From Hyphomicrobiaceae bacterium (lineage in GTDB: Bacteria; Pseudomonadota; Alphaproteobacteria; Rhizobiales; Hyphomicrobiaceae): a DNA stretch of 64,000 nt. The notes under the pieces were generated by a model. That model was not told where the DNA came from and searched no databases. It worked only from the letters and a program-made list of their open reading frames with translations. Positions 42,044-51,159 of this stretch are shown piece by piece (the first letter of the stretch is position 1; every line of letters begins with the position of its first letter). The DNA is taken from assembly GCA_022844275.1 (NCBI GenBank), contig JALHMB010000011.1, forward strand, positions 1 through 64,000, written 5' to 3'. The position numbers and the translations under genes were made by a program.

Positions 42044-42472
42044 ATGGCCGGTTTCCTCAACCCGCTCTCCTTGAAGGAAATGACCTCGGAAGCCGAGGCC
42101 GCCAAAATGGACGAGGAGCGCCAGTACAAGATCAAGCAAGAGAAGATGAAGAAGGACCTGCACGAGGCCTTCTTGTCGCGGGAGCTTCACCCCGAAGTTG
42201 TGACCCGCATCAATAACGCCATCAGCATCGCAGCAAAGCAGGGCAGACATCAGATCGAGGTGCTGACCTTTCCGTGCAAGTACTGCAATGACCGCGGTCG
42301 CCTCATCAACAACGGCGATGCCGACTGGCCGGACTCGCTCGAGGGGTTCGCAAAGAAGGCCTATGAGTTCTATGCTCGGGAGCTCAAGCCATTGGGCTTC
42401 AAGCTGACAGCGGAAGTCATCAGCTTCGAGGACGGCGTACCAGGAACCGTGGCCATGAACCTGAAATGGTGA
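42044..42472 (+). CDS. small conserved hypothetical protein of the DUF3141-pta operon
   Basis: A 142-residue soluble protein. The N-terminal half is charged and helical (SEAEAAKMDEERQYKIKQEK, a likely coiled coil). The second half has a CxxC (FPCKYCNDRGRLI) and a compact end (ARELKPLGFKLTAEVISFED). I know it only as a conserved companion of this operon type in rhizobia. AGGA precedes the ATG at 42044. It lies 66 bp after DUF3141 and 39 bp before pta. It could be a phasin-like or adaptor protein, but this is not supported by motifs. Confidence 0.65.
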   Translation: MAGFLNPLSLKEMTSEAEAAKMDEERQYKIKQEKMKKDLHEAFLSRELHPEVVTRINNAISIAAKQGRHQIEVLTFPCKYCNDRGRLINNGDADWPDSLEGFAKKAYEFYARELKPLGFKLTAEVISFEDGVPGTVAMNLKW

Positions 42473-42511
42473 GAGGCCTGCCGGCAGCAGCCCAAGCGTG
42501 AGGGTCTCAGC

Positions 42512-43489
42512 ATGGCCAAGGCGACAGCTCAGCTAAAATCACCACCTCGGCTCGACGTTCACCAGCACGCCAAGTACGAGCGTCTCATCGATACGGCGAA
42601 GTCGAAGTCCCCGTTGTCGACGGCCGTCGCGCATCCATGTGACGAAAGCTCCCTCCGCGGCACCATCGAGGCCTTCCGTGCTGGTTTGATCATACCGATT
42701 TTGGTTGGCCCAGCCGGCAAGATCCGCGGCATCGCAGAGAAGATAGGCCTCGATCTCAGCGATATCGAGATTGTCGATGTGCCGCACAGCCAAGCCGCTG
42801 CGGAGCGCGCCGTCGCACTCGTGCGGGAAGGAAAGGCCGAGCTCCTGATGAAGGGCAGCCTTCATTCGGATGAGATCCTTGGCGAGGTTACGAAGCGGGA
42901 TGGCCTCCGAACCGCTCGGCGCGTCAGCCATGTCTTCATCATGGACGTACCGACTCATCCCGAGACGTTGTTCATCACGGATGCCGCCGTGAATATTGCG
43001 CCGGACCTGATGGCCAAGCGCGACATCGTGCAGAACGCGATCGATCTCTTCGTCGGCCTCGGCCTCGGCACGCCTAAAGTTGCGATTCTGTCGGCCGTGG
43101 AGAATGTGACGGTTGCCATACCCTCGACGATCGAAGCTGCAGCACTCTGCAAGATGGCTGATCGTGGGCAGATCACGGGCGGAGAACTCGACGGCCCCCT
43201 CGCGTTCGACAATGCGATCAGCGAGGAGGCAGCTCGCATCAAGGGCATCAAGTCCGCGGTTGCAGGGAAGGCGCAGATCCTTGTCGTTCCAGATCTCGAA
43301 GCCGGCAACATGCTCGCGAAGAACCTTTCCTTCCTCTCCAATGCCGATGCCGCCGGCATCGTGCTCGGCGCCCGCGTGCCGGTCATTCTCACCTCTCGCG
43401 CAGACAATCTCAGAACGCGTCTGGCGTCTTGCGCCGTCGCGTCGCTGCTCGCTTACAGCCAGAAATCTGGTTGTCCCATCACGAGCTGA
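42512..43489 (+). CDS. phosphate acetyl/butyryltransferase-family protein
   Basis: A 325-residue enzyme of the PTA_PTB family: acyl-CoA plus phosphate to acyl phosphate plus CoA. YERLIDTAKSKSPLSTAVAH begins the core, followed by LLMKGSLHSDEIL, HVFIMDVPTHPETLFITDAA, VAILSAVENV and ITGGELDGPLAFDNAIS, with the conserved Ser/Arg region. It has only the transferase domain, not the MaoC-type hydratase domain some relatives carry. It lies 3 bp before ackA, making acyl phosphate for it or running in reverse. Confidence 0.9.
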   Translation: MAKATAQLKSPPRLDVHQHAKYERLIDTAKSKSPLSTAVAHPCDESSLRGTIEAFRAGLIIPILVGPAGKIRGIAEKIGLDLSDIEIVDVPHSQAAAERAVALVREGKAELLMKGSLHSDEILGEVTKRDGLRTARRVSHVFIMDVPTHPETLFITDAAVNIAPDLMAKRDIVQNAIDLFVGLGLGTPKVAILSAVENVTVAIPSTIEAAALCKMADRGQITGGELDGPLAFDNAISEEAARIKGIKSAVAGKAQILVVPDLEAGNMLAKNLSFLSNADAAGIVLGARVPVILTSRADNLRTRLASCAVASLLAYSQKSGCPITS

Positions 43490-43492
43490 GTC

Positions 43493-44707
43493 ATGAGTGA
43501 CACTATCTTCGTTGTGAATGCGGGAAGCTCGAGCATCAAGTTCCAGCTCTTCTCAGTTGATGGCCGTGGTCGCTGCGATCGTCTCATGAAGGGCATGTTC
43601 GAGGGTATTGGCTCACGGCCTCATCTTTCAGCGGCCGATGGAGAGAAGACGCTCATCGATCGCAGCTGGAAGGCCAACGAGATCGACGGCGTGTCCAGTG
43701 CGCTGGAAGAAGTCGTCAAGTTCGTGAGGGAGTACGGCAAGGGCAGGATGCCGATTGCCGTTGGCCACCGCGTCGTCCACGGCGGGCCGAGCTACAGCGC
43801 ACCAACGATCGTGAATGAAACTGTCCTTCGGCAACTCGAGGCTTTTGTGCCGCTCGCTCCGCTGCACCAGCCGAACAACCTCGCGCCCATTCGTCTCCTG
43901 CTGACGAGACAGCCGCATCTCACACAAGTCGCCTGCTTCGACACGGCTTTCCATCGCGGTCATCCGGAGATCGCCGACCGCTACGCCATACCGGAGGATC
44001 TGTATCTCGAAGGGATCCGGCGTTACGGCTTCCATGGCCTCTCCTATGAATACATCGCAGATAGTTTGAGCACTGCTGCCTCCGAACTCGTGGGTAAGAA
44101 AGTCATCGTCGCACATCTCGGCAGCGGGGCCTCAATGTGCGCATTGGTAGGCGGTCGTAGCGTTGAAAGCACCATGGGCTTTACAGCGCTCGATGGCCTG
44201 CCAATGGGAACGCGGCCAGGCCAGATCGATGCGGGTGTGATCCTCTATCTCATGGACCAGAAGCGTCTCGGCTCTCGAGAGCTCTACGATCTTCTTTACG
44301 CGCAATGCGGTCTTAAGGGACTTTCCGGCATCAGCAACGACGTGCGCGAGCTGCTCGCGAGCTCGGATCCGAGAGCGAAGCTGGCTCTCGACTACTTCGC
44401 GTACAGGATCGCCCTCTTCGCCGGCATGCTGACCGCCGCCATGCGTGGTCTCGATGGGTTCGTATTCACTGCGGGCATAGGCGAGCACGCGCCGAGTGTT
44501 CGCGAGGCCGTCATTCGGCAGTTGGATTGGCTCGGCATCGAGCTCGACGACGAAGCCAACAAGAAAAGTGCGCTGCGCATATCTACACCCGCCTCCAAGG
44601 TTGGTTGCTACGTCATCCCGACCGACGAGGAACAGATGATCGCGCGCCATACATGGCGGGCCATAGCTGAGCACGCGGGCTCAAACGTTCGGGAGATGCG
44701 AGCATGA
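43493..44707 (+). CDS. ackA: acetate kinase
   Basis: A 404-residue acetokinase that converts acetyl phosphate and ADP to acetate and ATP, reversibly. The ASKHA fold starts VNAGSSSIKFQLF. GHRVVHGGPSYSAP, FDTAFHRGHP, RRYGFHGLSYEYI, VAHLGSGASMCAL, GFTALDGLPMGTRPGQIDAG and FTAGIGEHAPSVREAV are all present, so the active site is complete. The stop overlaps fabI (ATGA). Together with the upstream transferase it forms a Pta-Ack couple. Confidence 0.96.
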   Translation: MSDTIFVVNAGSSSIKFQLFSVDGRGRCDRLMKGMFEGIGSRPHLSAADGEKTLIDRSWKANEIDGVSSALEEVVKFVREYGKGRMPIAVGHRVVHGGPSYSAPTIVNETVLRQLEAFVPLAPLHQPNNLAPIRLLLTRQPHLTQVACFDTAFHRGHPEIADRYAIPEDLYLEGIRRYGFHGLSYEYIADSLSTAASELVGKKVIVAHLGSGASMCALVGGRSVESTMGFTALDGLPMGTRPGQIDAGVILYLMDQKRLGSRELYDLLYAQCGLKGLSGISNDVRELLASSDPRAKLALDYFAYRIALFAGMLTAAMRGLDGFVFTAGIGEHAPSVREAVIRQLDWLGIELDDEANKKSALRISTPASKVGCYVIPTDEEQMIARHTWRAIAEHAGSNVREMRA

Positions 44708-45486
44708 TCGACCTATCGTCGCTGACGCTCCTGAAGGGAAAGAAGGCGCTGGTCACCGGCATCGCCAACGACAAGTCGATTGCCTGGGGCTGTGCCAAGG
44801 CATTCGAGGCGTTCGGAGCGGATGTCGCGATCACCTATCTGAACGACAAGACGCGCACGTTTGTTGAGCCTTTAGCGCGCGAGCTTCGCTCATCGGTGCT
44901 GCTGCCACTGGATTTGACCAAGGAAGGTCAGCTCGAAGCGGTGTTCGACGATATCGAGAAGAAGTGGGGCCGCCTGGATATCCTGCTGCACTCGATCGCC
45001 TTTGCTCCGAAGGAAGATCTTCAAGGACGGGTTGTCGACTGCTCCAAGCCAGGTTTCCTTATGGCGATGGAGCTCTCATGCTGGTCGTTCATCCGGATGA
45101 CGAAGCTGGCGGAGCCCCTCATGAAGAACGGCGGCGTCGCGTTCACGATGACGTATTACGGATCGCAAATGGTCGTCGAGCACTACAACATGATGGGACC
45201 GGTAAAGGCGGCGCTGGAATCAGCGACGCGCTACATGGCCGCGGAACTCGGGCCTAAGAAGATCAGGGTCCACGCGATTTCGCCCGGTCCACTGAAGACG
45301 CGCGCAGCTTCAGGCATCTCCGACTTCGAGTCGCTGCTGAGCAAGGCGGAGTCCAAGGCGCCGACGCGAAGCCTGGTTTCCATCGACGATGTTGGAGTTG
45401 CCGTGGCCTTCCTCGCCACGGATGCCGCGAAGCTCATAACCGGCGACACGCTCTACATCGATGGCGGATATCACATCATCGACTGA
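44704..45486 (+). CDS. fabI: enoyl-[acyl-carrier-protein] reductase FabI
   Basis: A 260-residue SDR-fold NADH-dependent enoyl-ACP reductase, last step of fatty-acid elongation. KKALVTGIANDKSIAWGCAK is the FabI nucleotide site. LLHSIAFAPKEDLQGRVVDC follows. The catalytic Tyr and Lys are in HYNMMGPVKAAL (Y-x6-K), then RVHAISPGPLKTRAASGI and the C-terminal ITGDTLYIDGGYHI. It overlaps ackA by 4 bp. Being inside an acyl-phosphate operon suggests a dedicated or second FabI. Confidence 0.95.
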   Translation: MIDLSSLTLLKGKKALVTGIANDKSIAWGCAKAFEAFGADVAITYLNDKTRTFVEPLARELRSSVLLPLDLTKEGQLEAVFDDIEKKWGRLDILLHSIAFAPKEDLQGRVVDCSKPGFLMAMELSCWSFIRMTKLAEPLMKNGGVAFTMTYYGSQMVVEHYNMMGPVKAALESATRYMAAELGPKKIRVHAISPGPLKTRAASGISDFESLLSKAESKAPTRSLVSIDDVGVAVAFLATDAAKLITGDTLYIDGGYHIID

Positions 45487-45497
45487 AACAGCTGCGC

Positions 45498-45791
45498 TCA
45501 CATCTGTGAGGATTTGCTGCGTGTCGTGGGCTTCTTGCGCTCGGTTCCGTAACCCTGCTCCCGCAGATACTTTATGCGCTCTGCCGCGACACGGCGGCAT
45601 GTGTTTTCCCACTCCCGCTTGGTCATATGAGTCGAGCGATCCCACTGCTTCATGCATTCCCTAACGCGCGCCTTCTCGTCGAGCAGGGCGGCCTCACTCG
45701 ATGTGCGCTTCGCGGCTTGCTGGGTAGTAGATTGGGCTTCGACGGCTGTGGCAGATATTGCCAATGCCGCAACACAAATGAATGCACGCAC
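45498..45791 (-). CDS. small secreted hypothetical protein
   Basis: A 97-residue protein with a signal peptide (AFICVAALAISATAVEA). The mature part is charged and helical, with two Cys (VRECMKQWD and ENTCRRVAAERIKYL), probably disulfide-linked, and a basic tail. GGGAG lies 6 bp before the GTG. PsiF-like by general look, but unassigned. Convergent with fabI, 11 bp apart. Confidence 0.65.
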   Translation of the reverse strand: MRAFICVAALAISATAVEAQSTTQQAAKRTSSEAALLDEKARVRECMKQWDRSTHMTKREWENTCRRVAAERIKYLREQGYGTERKKPTTRSKSSQM

Positions 45792-46044
45792 GTTGCGCTC
45801 CCATTTTGTTCATGGGATGCGCTTGACCCGGCAGTCGATCACTCTAACGCAATCCCTCGGAAGCATCCTCCGAGATTGCACCGACAGTCGCCATCCTTGG
45901 AATCCCTGATTTCTGGGAAGCAACGCCCGCAGTGAAAGCGCATAACAGAGGGCTCAGCGCTTTCACGGCGCGTGCCCGCGAGACAACAGCCCGTCCACGT
46001 GAAAGCTGCTCTCGCCAGCTTTAACCATTAATTGGAGACGCCGC

Positions 46045-46968
46045 TCAGAGCGAGCGCGCGACGCGAAATCCCAGATTGTCGTCCCTGTCACTTGGCGGAT
46101 TGTGGGCGCGATAGTCGGATTGAACGCGCCGCGTATCATTGTGCCAGCCGCCGCCGCGCACGGAGCGCTCTACACACTGCTCCGAAATGACGGGCGCGGA
46201 AGTCACGCGCCCCGATGGCAGGTGAGCGAAGCAGTCCTGTGTCCACTCGTAGACATTGCCGTGCATGTCGTGCAGGCCAAAGGCGTTCGGCGGAAATTGC
46301 GCTACGGGCGCCGTATGCTCCCAACGGTCGCGGCCTCCGACTTCGCCAGAGCACGGCGGGCATGCATCCTTTCCGAAGTTAGCAAAGTTCCTATCCGGCA
46401 GCCGTCCCCAGAAGAAGGGCGTGGTCGTGCCGGCGCGCGCGGCAAATTCCCACTCCGCTTCCGACGGCAATCGGTAAGTCTGCCCGGTTTTCTGCGAAAG
46501 CCAATTCACGTAGTCCTGCGCGTCGTACCAGGAGACATGGATCGCCGGACGCGCGCCGCGCCCCCAGCCCTGATCAGGCGGGCGATAGCCGCGGCAGCCA
46601 CCGTCAGCGACACAGGCATCCCATTGGTCAAAAGTAACTTCTGTCCGGCCGATCGAGAATGCACCTACGTCGACCGTACGCAGCTCGGGCACTGATGCAA
46701 TGCCGAGACGGCTGAGAAGCACCTCCCGACGCCTGAGCTGGCGGCCCATATAAAAAGTGCCCCCCTCGATAGGCACCATCTCAGGGCAATTCTCGCAGTC
46801 GGAGAATATCTCGCCAGCGCGAATGCTGCCTGGTGCGGATCGCGGTGGTGTGCTCAGGGAATACAGCAGCCCCGCAACGACGAGCAGGACGGAAGCGGCC
46901 CACATCCACCAAGCTGAACGGCTAACCGATAGCGGTAGACGGAACGCGTCAGGTATTCCGATGAACAT
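46045..46968 (-). CDS. membrane-anchored FGE-sulfatase (SUMF1) domain protein
   Basis: A 307-residue protein with one N-terminal membrane helix (WMWAASVLLVVAGLLY) and a formylglycine-generating-enzyme-like domain. Motifs are MVPIEGGTFYMG, FSIGRTEVTFDQW, PAIHVSWYDAQDYVNWLS, YRLPSEAEWEFAARAGTTTPF, HDMHGNVYEWTQD and RSVRGGGWHND then LGFRVAR. The fold is clear, but many members bind ligands or kinases rather than make formylglycine. No intact sulfatase is in the window, so enzymatic FGE activity is doubtful. Confidence 0.88.
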   Translation of the reverse strand: MFIGIPDAFRLPLSVSRSAWWMWAASVLLVVAGLLYSLSTPPRSAPGSIRAGEIFSDCENCPEMVPIEGGTFYMGRQLRRREVLLSRLGIASVPELRTVDVGAFSIGRTEVTFDQWDACVADGGCRGYRPPDQGWGRGARPAIHVSWYDAQDYVNWLSQKTGQTYRLPSEAEWEFAARAGTTTPFFWGRLPDRNFANFGKDACPPCSGEVGGRDRWEHTAPVAQFPPNAFGLHDMHGNVYEWTQDCFAHLPSGRVTSAPVISEQCVERSVRGGGWHNDTRRVQSDYRAHNPPSDRDDNLGFRVARSL

Positions 46969-47213
46969 CTGGATGCACTGGGTATGTCGGGTCAGGGTCG
47001 AACATGTAAGATGCTAGGCAACGTCGTCAATCAATATGCCCGCTCCGGAATATGACCCATGAGCATTAAGAAAAACGCCAGTAATTCGCGCGCCCAGCAG
47101 CCGCCGCAATGCACCCAAGCCGGAACGCCCTGGAAGTGGGGCCTGGACACGTCGCGCAATCGCTTGTAGGCCGCCGATGCTGGGCGCTGAGCGCCGTTCA
47201 CCGGGGGATTATC

Positions 47214-47597
47214 ATGCAAGGCATAGGAAAAGCATTCTTCGTGTCGGCGCTCGTCTATGGCGTGATTGGCATCCTGCTCGGCCTCCACATGGCCATGAGC
47301 AAGAACCACGGGCAGATGCCGACGCACGCCCACGTCCTCGTCATTGGATGGCTGAGCTTTGCCGTCTTCGGTCTCTTCTACTCGGCTCATGGACATGCGG
47401 TGCCGCGGCTGCTCGCTGCCGCGCATTTCTGGCTAGCGCAGATCTCACTCGCAGCGCTCGTGGTCGGCCTCTATCTCCTCTACTCCGGCCAGACTCAGTA
47501 TGAGCCGGTCGCCGCGATCTCATCGCTCGGCTATGCCACCTCATTTCTGATTTTCGTCGCAGTGGCTCTCCGCGCCATGCACCAGCGGAGCGACTGA
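47214..47597 (+). CDS. four-helix membrane protein, cytochrome-oxidase-subunit-I-like
   Basis: A 127-residue inner-membrane protein with four helices (FFVSALVYGVIGILLGLHMA, HVLVIGWLSFAVFGLFYSA, AHFWLAQISLAALVVGLYLL, SSLGYATSFLIFVAVAL). The His-rich THAHVLVIGW at the start of helix 2 resembles heme-binding positions of heme-copper oxidase subunit I, and small proteins of this type are often annotated so. It stands alone. GGGGGA lies before the ATG at 47214. Heme binding is inference. Confidence 0.7.
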   Translation: MQGIGKAFFVSALVYGVIGILLGLHMAMSKNHGQMPTHAHVLVIGWLSFAVFGLFYSAHGHAVPRLLAAAHFWLAQISLAALVVGLYLLYSGQTQYEPVAAISSLGYATSFLIFVAVALRAMHQRSD

Positions 47598-47700
47598 TCT
47601 CGGACCGTCGGCTGGGGCCTGCCCTGGCCTCGCGGCCTGCGGCGCACTATCATCGTCCCCAAAGCCGCGCTCAACGCGGCGCAAAATCGGGAGGTGCGCC

Positions 47701-48489
47701 ATGGTCGGTCCGCAGGGCCTGAAATTCACGTCCGTTCGCTCATCTGTGTCGGACGCCGAGTGGGAGGCGCGCGTGAACCTCGCCGCCTGCTTCCGCCTTG
47801 CCGATCACTACGGCATGTCGGACATGATCTACACCCACATTACCGCCCGCGCGCCGGACAACCCGAGCCACTTCCTGCTCAATCTGCACGGCCTGCTCTT
47901 CGAAGAGATGACCGCCTCCTCCTTCATGCGCGTCGATCTCAACGGTAACATCCTCGTCAAGCCGGAGGTCGATCACGGCTATGGCCTGCACATGGCCGCC
48001 TTCGTGATCCATAGCGCCATCTATCGCGCACGCCCTGACGTGATGGCGGTCATGCACACGCACTCGATCGCGGGCATGGCGGTGTCCTCGCTCAAGTGCG
48101 GGCTCCTGCCTCTGACACAGACCTCGCACCGCTTCTACCCGCGCATCGCCTATCATGACTTCAACGGACCAGAGCGCGACCCGTCCGAGCGCGAGAAGCT
48201 CGCAGTCCACCTCGGCAAGAACGACGTCATGATCCTGCGCAATCATGGCCTGCTGACCATCGGTGCGAGCATTCCCGAGACCTTCAATAGGATGTACGGC
48301 CTCGAGCGCGCGTGCCAGGCACAGCTCACCGCGCTCGCTTGCAACACCGAGCTAAACGTGCTCTCGCCCGCCGTCGTGGAGAAATCGACGGCCATGTACG
48401 CACCGGGTGCGGTGCGCCCGTACGGCCTGCTCGAATGGCCGGCGCTGCTGCGGCTCCTCGATCGGAAGGATCCGAGCTACCGAGATTGA
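47701..48489 (+). CDS. class II aldolase/adducin family protein
   Basis: A 262-residue zinc-dependent aldolase-like enzyme (FucA/AraD/adducin fold). The metal-binding His residues are in VMAVMHTHSIAGMAV and ILRNHGLLTIG. Other marks are LAACFRLADHYGMSDMIYTH and LLNLHGLLFEEMTASSFMRVD. Length and motifs fit the rhizobial class II aldolase group. Ends in a 13-bp tail overlap with the convergent lipocalin-like gene. Substrate unknown; the sugar transporter downstream suggests carbohydrate use. Confidence 0.9.
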   Translation: MVGPQGLKFTSVRSSVSDAEWEARVNLAACFRLADHYGMSDMIYTHITARAPDNPSHFLLNLHGLLFEEMTASSFMRVDLNGNILVKPEVDHGYGLHMAAFVIHSAIYRARPDVMAVMHTHSIAGMAVSSLKCGLLPLTQTSHRFYPRIAYHDFNGPERDPSEREKLAVHLGKNDVMILRNHGLLTIGASIPETFNRMYGLERACQAQLTALACNTELNVLSPAVVEKSTAMYAPGAVRPYGLLEWPALLRLLDRKDPSYRD

Positions 48490-48902
48490 GCACGCCGCCA
48501 GACAATACGCTGCGTGCGTGATGTGCCGGCCGAGAAGTCGGGCCCGGTGAGCGTCAACGTATCACCTTCAAGCTGGATGTGCCGCGTGCTCCTGAAGCCG
48601 ACCAGCGCGGGGTTCGTCGCGATCTCGATCGAATGAAACACCGTCCCATTGCTGACATCGTAGCGACCGGAATAGGCAAATGACTGCGCGTAAGCCATCG
48701 CCTTATCGGCCTCCGAAGTAGGAGCTGTGCTCTGTCTACCTGCCTTCATAAGGGTCGCCGCCATGTAACCGTCCGCAGTGTACATGATGAGGCCCTGCGC
48801 ATCATGGCCGAGCGGAAACTCCGGCGGGCGACCGTCATCATAGACGAGCGACCAGCTCTCGAGGCGCCACGTCCCCAACAGGTCCTTCGCGGTAGCAGTC
48901 AT
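48477..48902 (-). CDS. lipocalin-like domain protein
   Basis: A 141-residue protein of the lipocalin-like family seen in rhizobia: DLLGTWRLESWSLVYDDGRP, then PLGHDAQGLIMYTADGYMAA, YSGRYDVSNGTVFHSIEIAT and IVWRR. It forms a small beta barrel, perhaps binding a hydrophobic ligand. AGGAGG lies 9 bp before the ATG at 48902; the ATG at 48911 sits directly on that box and is less likely. It overlaps the aldolase end by 13 bp. Confidence 0.82.
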   Translation of the reverse strand: MTATAKDLLGTWRLESWSLVYDDGRPPEFPLGHDAQGLIMYTADGYMAATLMKAGRQSTAPTSEADKAMAYAQSFAYSGRYDVSNGTVFHSIEIATNPALVGFRSTRHIQLEGDTLTLTGPDFSAGTSRTQRIVWRRAQSR

Positions 48903-49035
48903 CTGGTCCATCCTCCTGAGCAATCCAGTGTCATCATCAACTGGCCTTGCGCTCAGTCGTGGTCAAGCCGCACATTTGGCGCCGGAAGGCGGCACGGCAA
49001 AAAGCCAGCGACCGCCCCAAACGGGAGGAACGACG

Positions 49036-49788
49036 ATGGATCTCAAGGGTTCGGTAGCGCTCGTGACCGGCGGCAACGGCGGCCTCGGTCAGCGCATCTG
49101 CCATGCGCTGGCGCGTGAAGGGGTGAATATTGCCGTCATGTACGCGCAGAGCCGCGACCAGGCTGAAGGCGTCGCGCGCGAGCTCGCTTCGAGCCATCAG
49201 ATCAATGCCGTGGCCTTCGGCTGCGACATCACCGACAACGCCTCTGTCGAACGCCTTGTCGGTGAGGTGAAGGCACGCTTTGGCCGCCTCGACATCCTCG
49301 TCAATGATGCAGCCTACAACATCTCAATCCCATTTCCGGATCTCGACAGCCTCACGCAGGAGGTGTGGGACAAGATCATGGCGGTGAACCTCACCGGCCC
49401 CATGCGCCTCATGAAGGCCGTGGCACCCGTCATGAAATCCCAGGGACGCGGGCGCATCGTCAACATCTCGTCTGTTGCCGGGCTCGGTCCGAGCGGCTCT
49501 TCGATCGCCTATGCGGTTTCGAAGGCGGGCCTCATTCACCTGACGCGCTGCATGGCCGTCGCCATGGCGCCGGAGACGCTCGTCAACTGCGTCGCGCCCG
49601 GACTACTCGAAGGCACGCGCGCCACTGCCAATCTTCGTGCCGAGCAGGTCGAGCGCTCTGCTTCCAGCTCTCTTCTGAAGAAGCCTGCCGACAAGGACGA
49701 CTGCGCCGACATGGTCGTCACCATGTGCCGCACGGAGACCATGACGGGCCAGACGATCGTCATCGACTCGGGTCGCGTATTTCATTGA
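49036..49788 (+). CDS. short-chain dehydrogenase/reductase
   Basis: A 250-residue classical SDR. The NAD(P) site is ALVTGGNGGLGQRICHAL. Next come LVNDAAYNISIPF, VNISSVAGLGPSGS with the catalytic Ser, YAVSKAGLIHL with Tyr and Lys (Y-x3-K), and VNCVAPGLLEGTRAT. GGGAGG precedes the ATG at 49036. It lies between the aldolase and the sugar ABC genes on the same strand, so a role in oxidising a sugar or its product is plausible. Confidence 0.9.
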   Translation: MDLKGSVALVTGGNGGLGQRICHALAREGVNIAVMYAQSRDQAEGVARELASSHQINAVAFGCDITDNASVERLVGEVKARFGRLDILVNDAAYNISIPFPDLDSLTQEVWDKIMAVNLTGPMRLMKAVAPVMKSQGRGRIVNISSVAGLGPSGSSIAYAVSKAGLIHLTRCMAVAMAPETLVNCVAPGLLEGTRATANLRAEQVERSASSSLLKKPADKDDCADMVVTMCRTETMTGQTIVIDSGRVFH

Positions 49789-50055
49789 CACGAGGGCAGT
49801 CCAAACGGGCGACCGAGTGCAGCCAAATAGCCTGACAAAGCGGCTTCGCATCGATCCGGCATCTTGTTGACATGCGAGAAAGTTTGGCATTCGCCGTGCG
49901 CAGATGGCTCTGCGCCGGCGATACTTGCCATCAGTCCAAGAACCCTGTTAATGGGACCCACTGCCACCGCGGGCTCCAAGCGTCTGATCGCTCCACTCGC
50001 GACCAGTTTCAAATAATAAAATGGGCTGCAAAGCGGCTCCGCCCGTGGAGGAAAT

Positions 50056-51108
50056 ATGGCGACGGTTGATATCCGCAAAGTCCGGAAGGCGTTCGGCTCG
50101 GTCAACGTATTGCACGGGGTCAGCGTCGACATTTCCGATGGCGAGTTTGTGGTGCTGGTCGGCCCATCGGGCTGCGGCAAGTCCACCCTGCTGCGGATGC
50201 TCGCAGGCCTCGAAAACATCACCGGCGGCGAGATCGCGATCAGCGGCAAGGTGGTGAACACCGTCCCGCCGAAGGATCGGGACATCGCGATGGTGTTCCA
50301 GAACTACGCGCTTTATCCGCACATGACCGTGTTCGACAACATGGCGTTCTCCATGATGCTCGCCAAGGCGCCGCGCGAGGTCATGGAGCGCGAGGTGCAG
50401 AAGGCCGCAAAGATCCTCGGCCTCGAGCAGCTCCTGCACCGCTACCCGCGTCAGCTCTCGGGCGGTCAGCGCCAACGCGTGGCCATGGGCCGCGCCATCG
50501 TGCGCAATCCGCAGGTGTTCCTGTTCGACGAGCCGCTCTCCAACCTCGACGCTAAGCTGCGCGTACAGATGCGCTCCGAAATCAAGGAGCTGCACCAGCG
50601 GCTGAAGGTCACCACCGTCTACGTCACGCACGACCAGATCGAGGCCATGACGATGGCTGACAAGATCGTCGTCATGAACAGCGGCAACATCGAGCAGACT
50701 GGCGCACCGCTCGAGTTGTACGATCGCCCGGCCAACCTGTTCGTAGCGGGCTTTATCGGTTCGCCCGCGATGAACATCCTGCCCGGCGCCACCGGCGAGG
50801 GCGGCTTCGTCGCCGAAGGCGGCGCCGTGCTGCCGATGCCCGCCACTACGCGCAATGGCGCCGGCTACTACGGCATCCGACCCGAGCACATGCGTATCGT
50901 GAATGAGGGCGGCATACCCGCTACCGTTCAGCTCATCGAGCCCACGGGATCAGAGACGCAGGTCACGATCCGCATCGCCGACACGCCGCTCACCTGTGCC
51001 TTCCGCGAGCGCATCACCCAGAAGCCGGGCGAGACGATCCGCGTGATGCCAGACCTCGGCCTGGTGCACCTTTTCGAGAAGGGATCGGGCCAGCGCCTCG
51101 CAAGCTAA
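50056..51108 (+). CDS. sugar ABC transporter ATPase (UgpC/MalK type)
   Basis: A 350-residue ATPase. Walker A is GPSGCGKSTLLRMLAGLE, signature LSGGQRQRVAMGRAIV, Walker B VFLFDEPLSNLD, H-loop VYVTHDQIEAM. The C-terminal TOBE-like domain (IRPEHMRIV onward) is present. It belongs to the CUT1 group, energising uptake of di/oligosaccharides or glycerol phosphate. It precedes the binding-protein gene by about 50 bp. All catalytic residues look normal. Confidence 0.95.
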   Translation: MATVDIRKVRKAFGSVNVLHGVSVDISDGEFVVLVGPSGCGKSTLLRMLAGLENITGGEIAISGKVVNTVPPKDRDIAMVFQNYALYPHMTVFDNMAFSMMLAKAPREVMEREVQKAAKILGLEQLLHRYPRQLSGGQRQRVAMGRAIVRNPQVFLFDEPLSNLDAKLRVQMRSEIKELHQRLKVTTVYVTHDQIEAMTMADKIVVMNSGNIEQTGAPLELYDRPANLFVAGFIGSPAMNILPGATGEGGFVAEGGAVLPMPATTRNGAGYYGIRPEHMRIVNEGGIPATVQLIEPTGSETQVTIRIADTPLTCAFRERITQKPGETIRVMPDLGLVHLFEKGSGQRLAS

Positions 51109-51159
51109 ACATCAAGAAAAACAATAATCTACTCATCAACCCCTAGGGAAGGAACGACT

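Noticed and set aside
46021-46031. TTAACCATTAA as a CtrA site
   Set aside because: It lies about 230 bp upstream of a small secreted-protein gene and behind the FGE-like gene; one short match without context is too weak.
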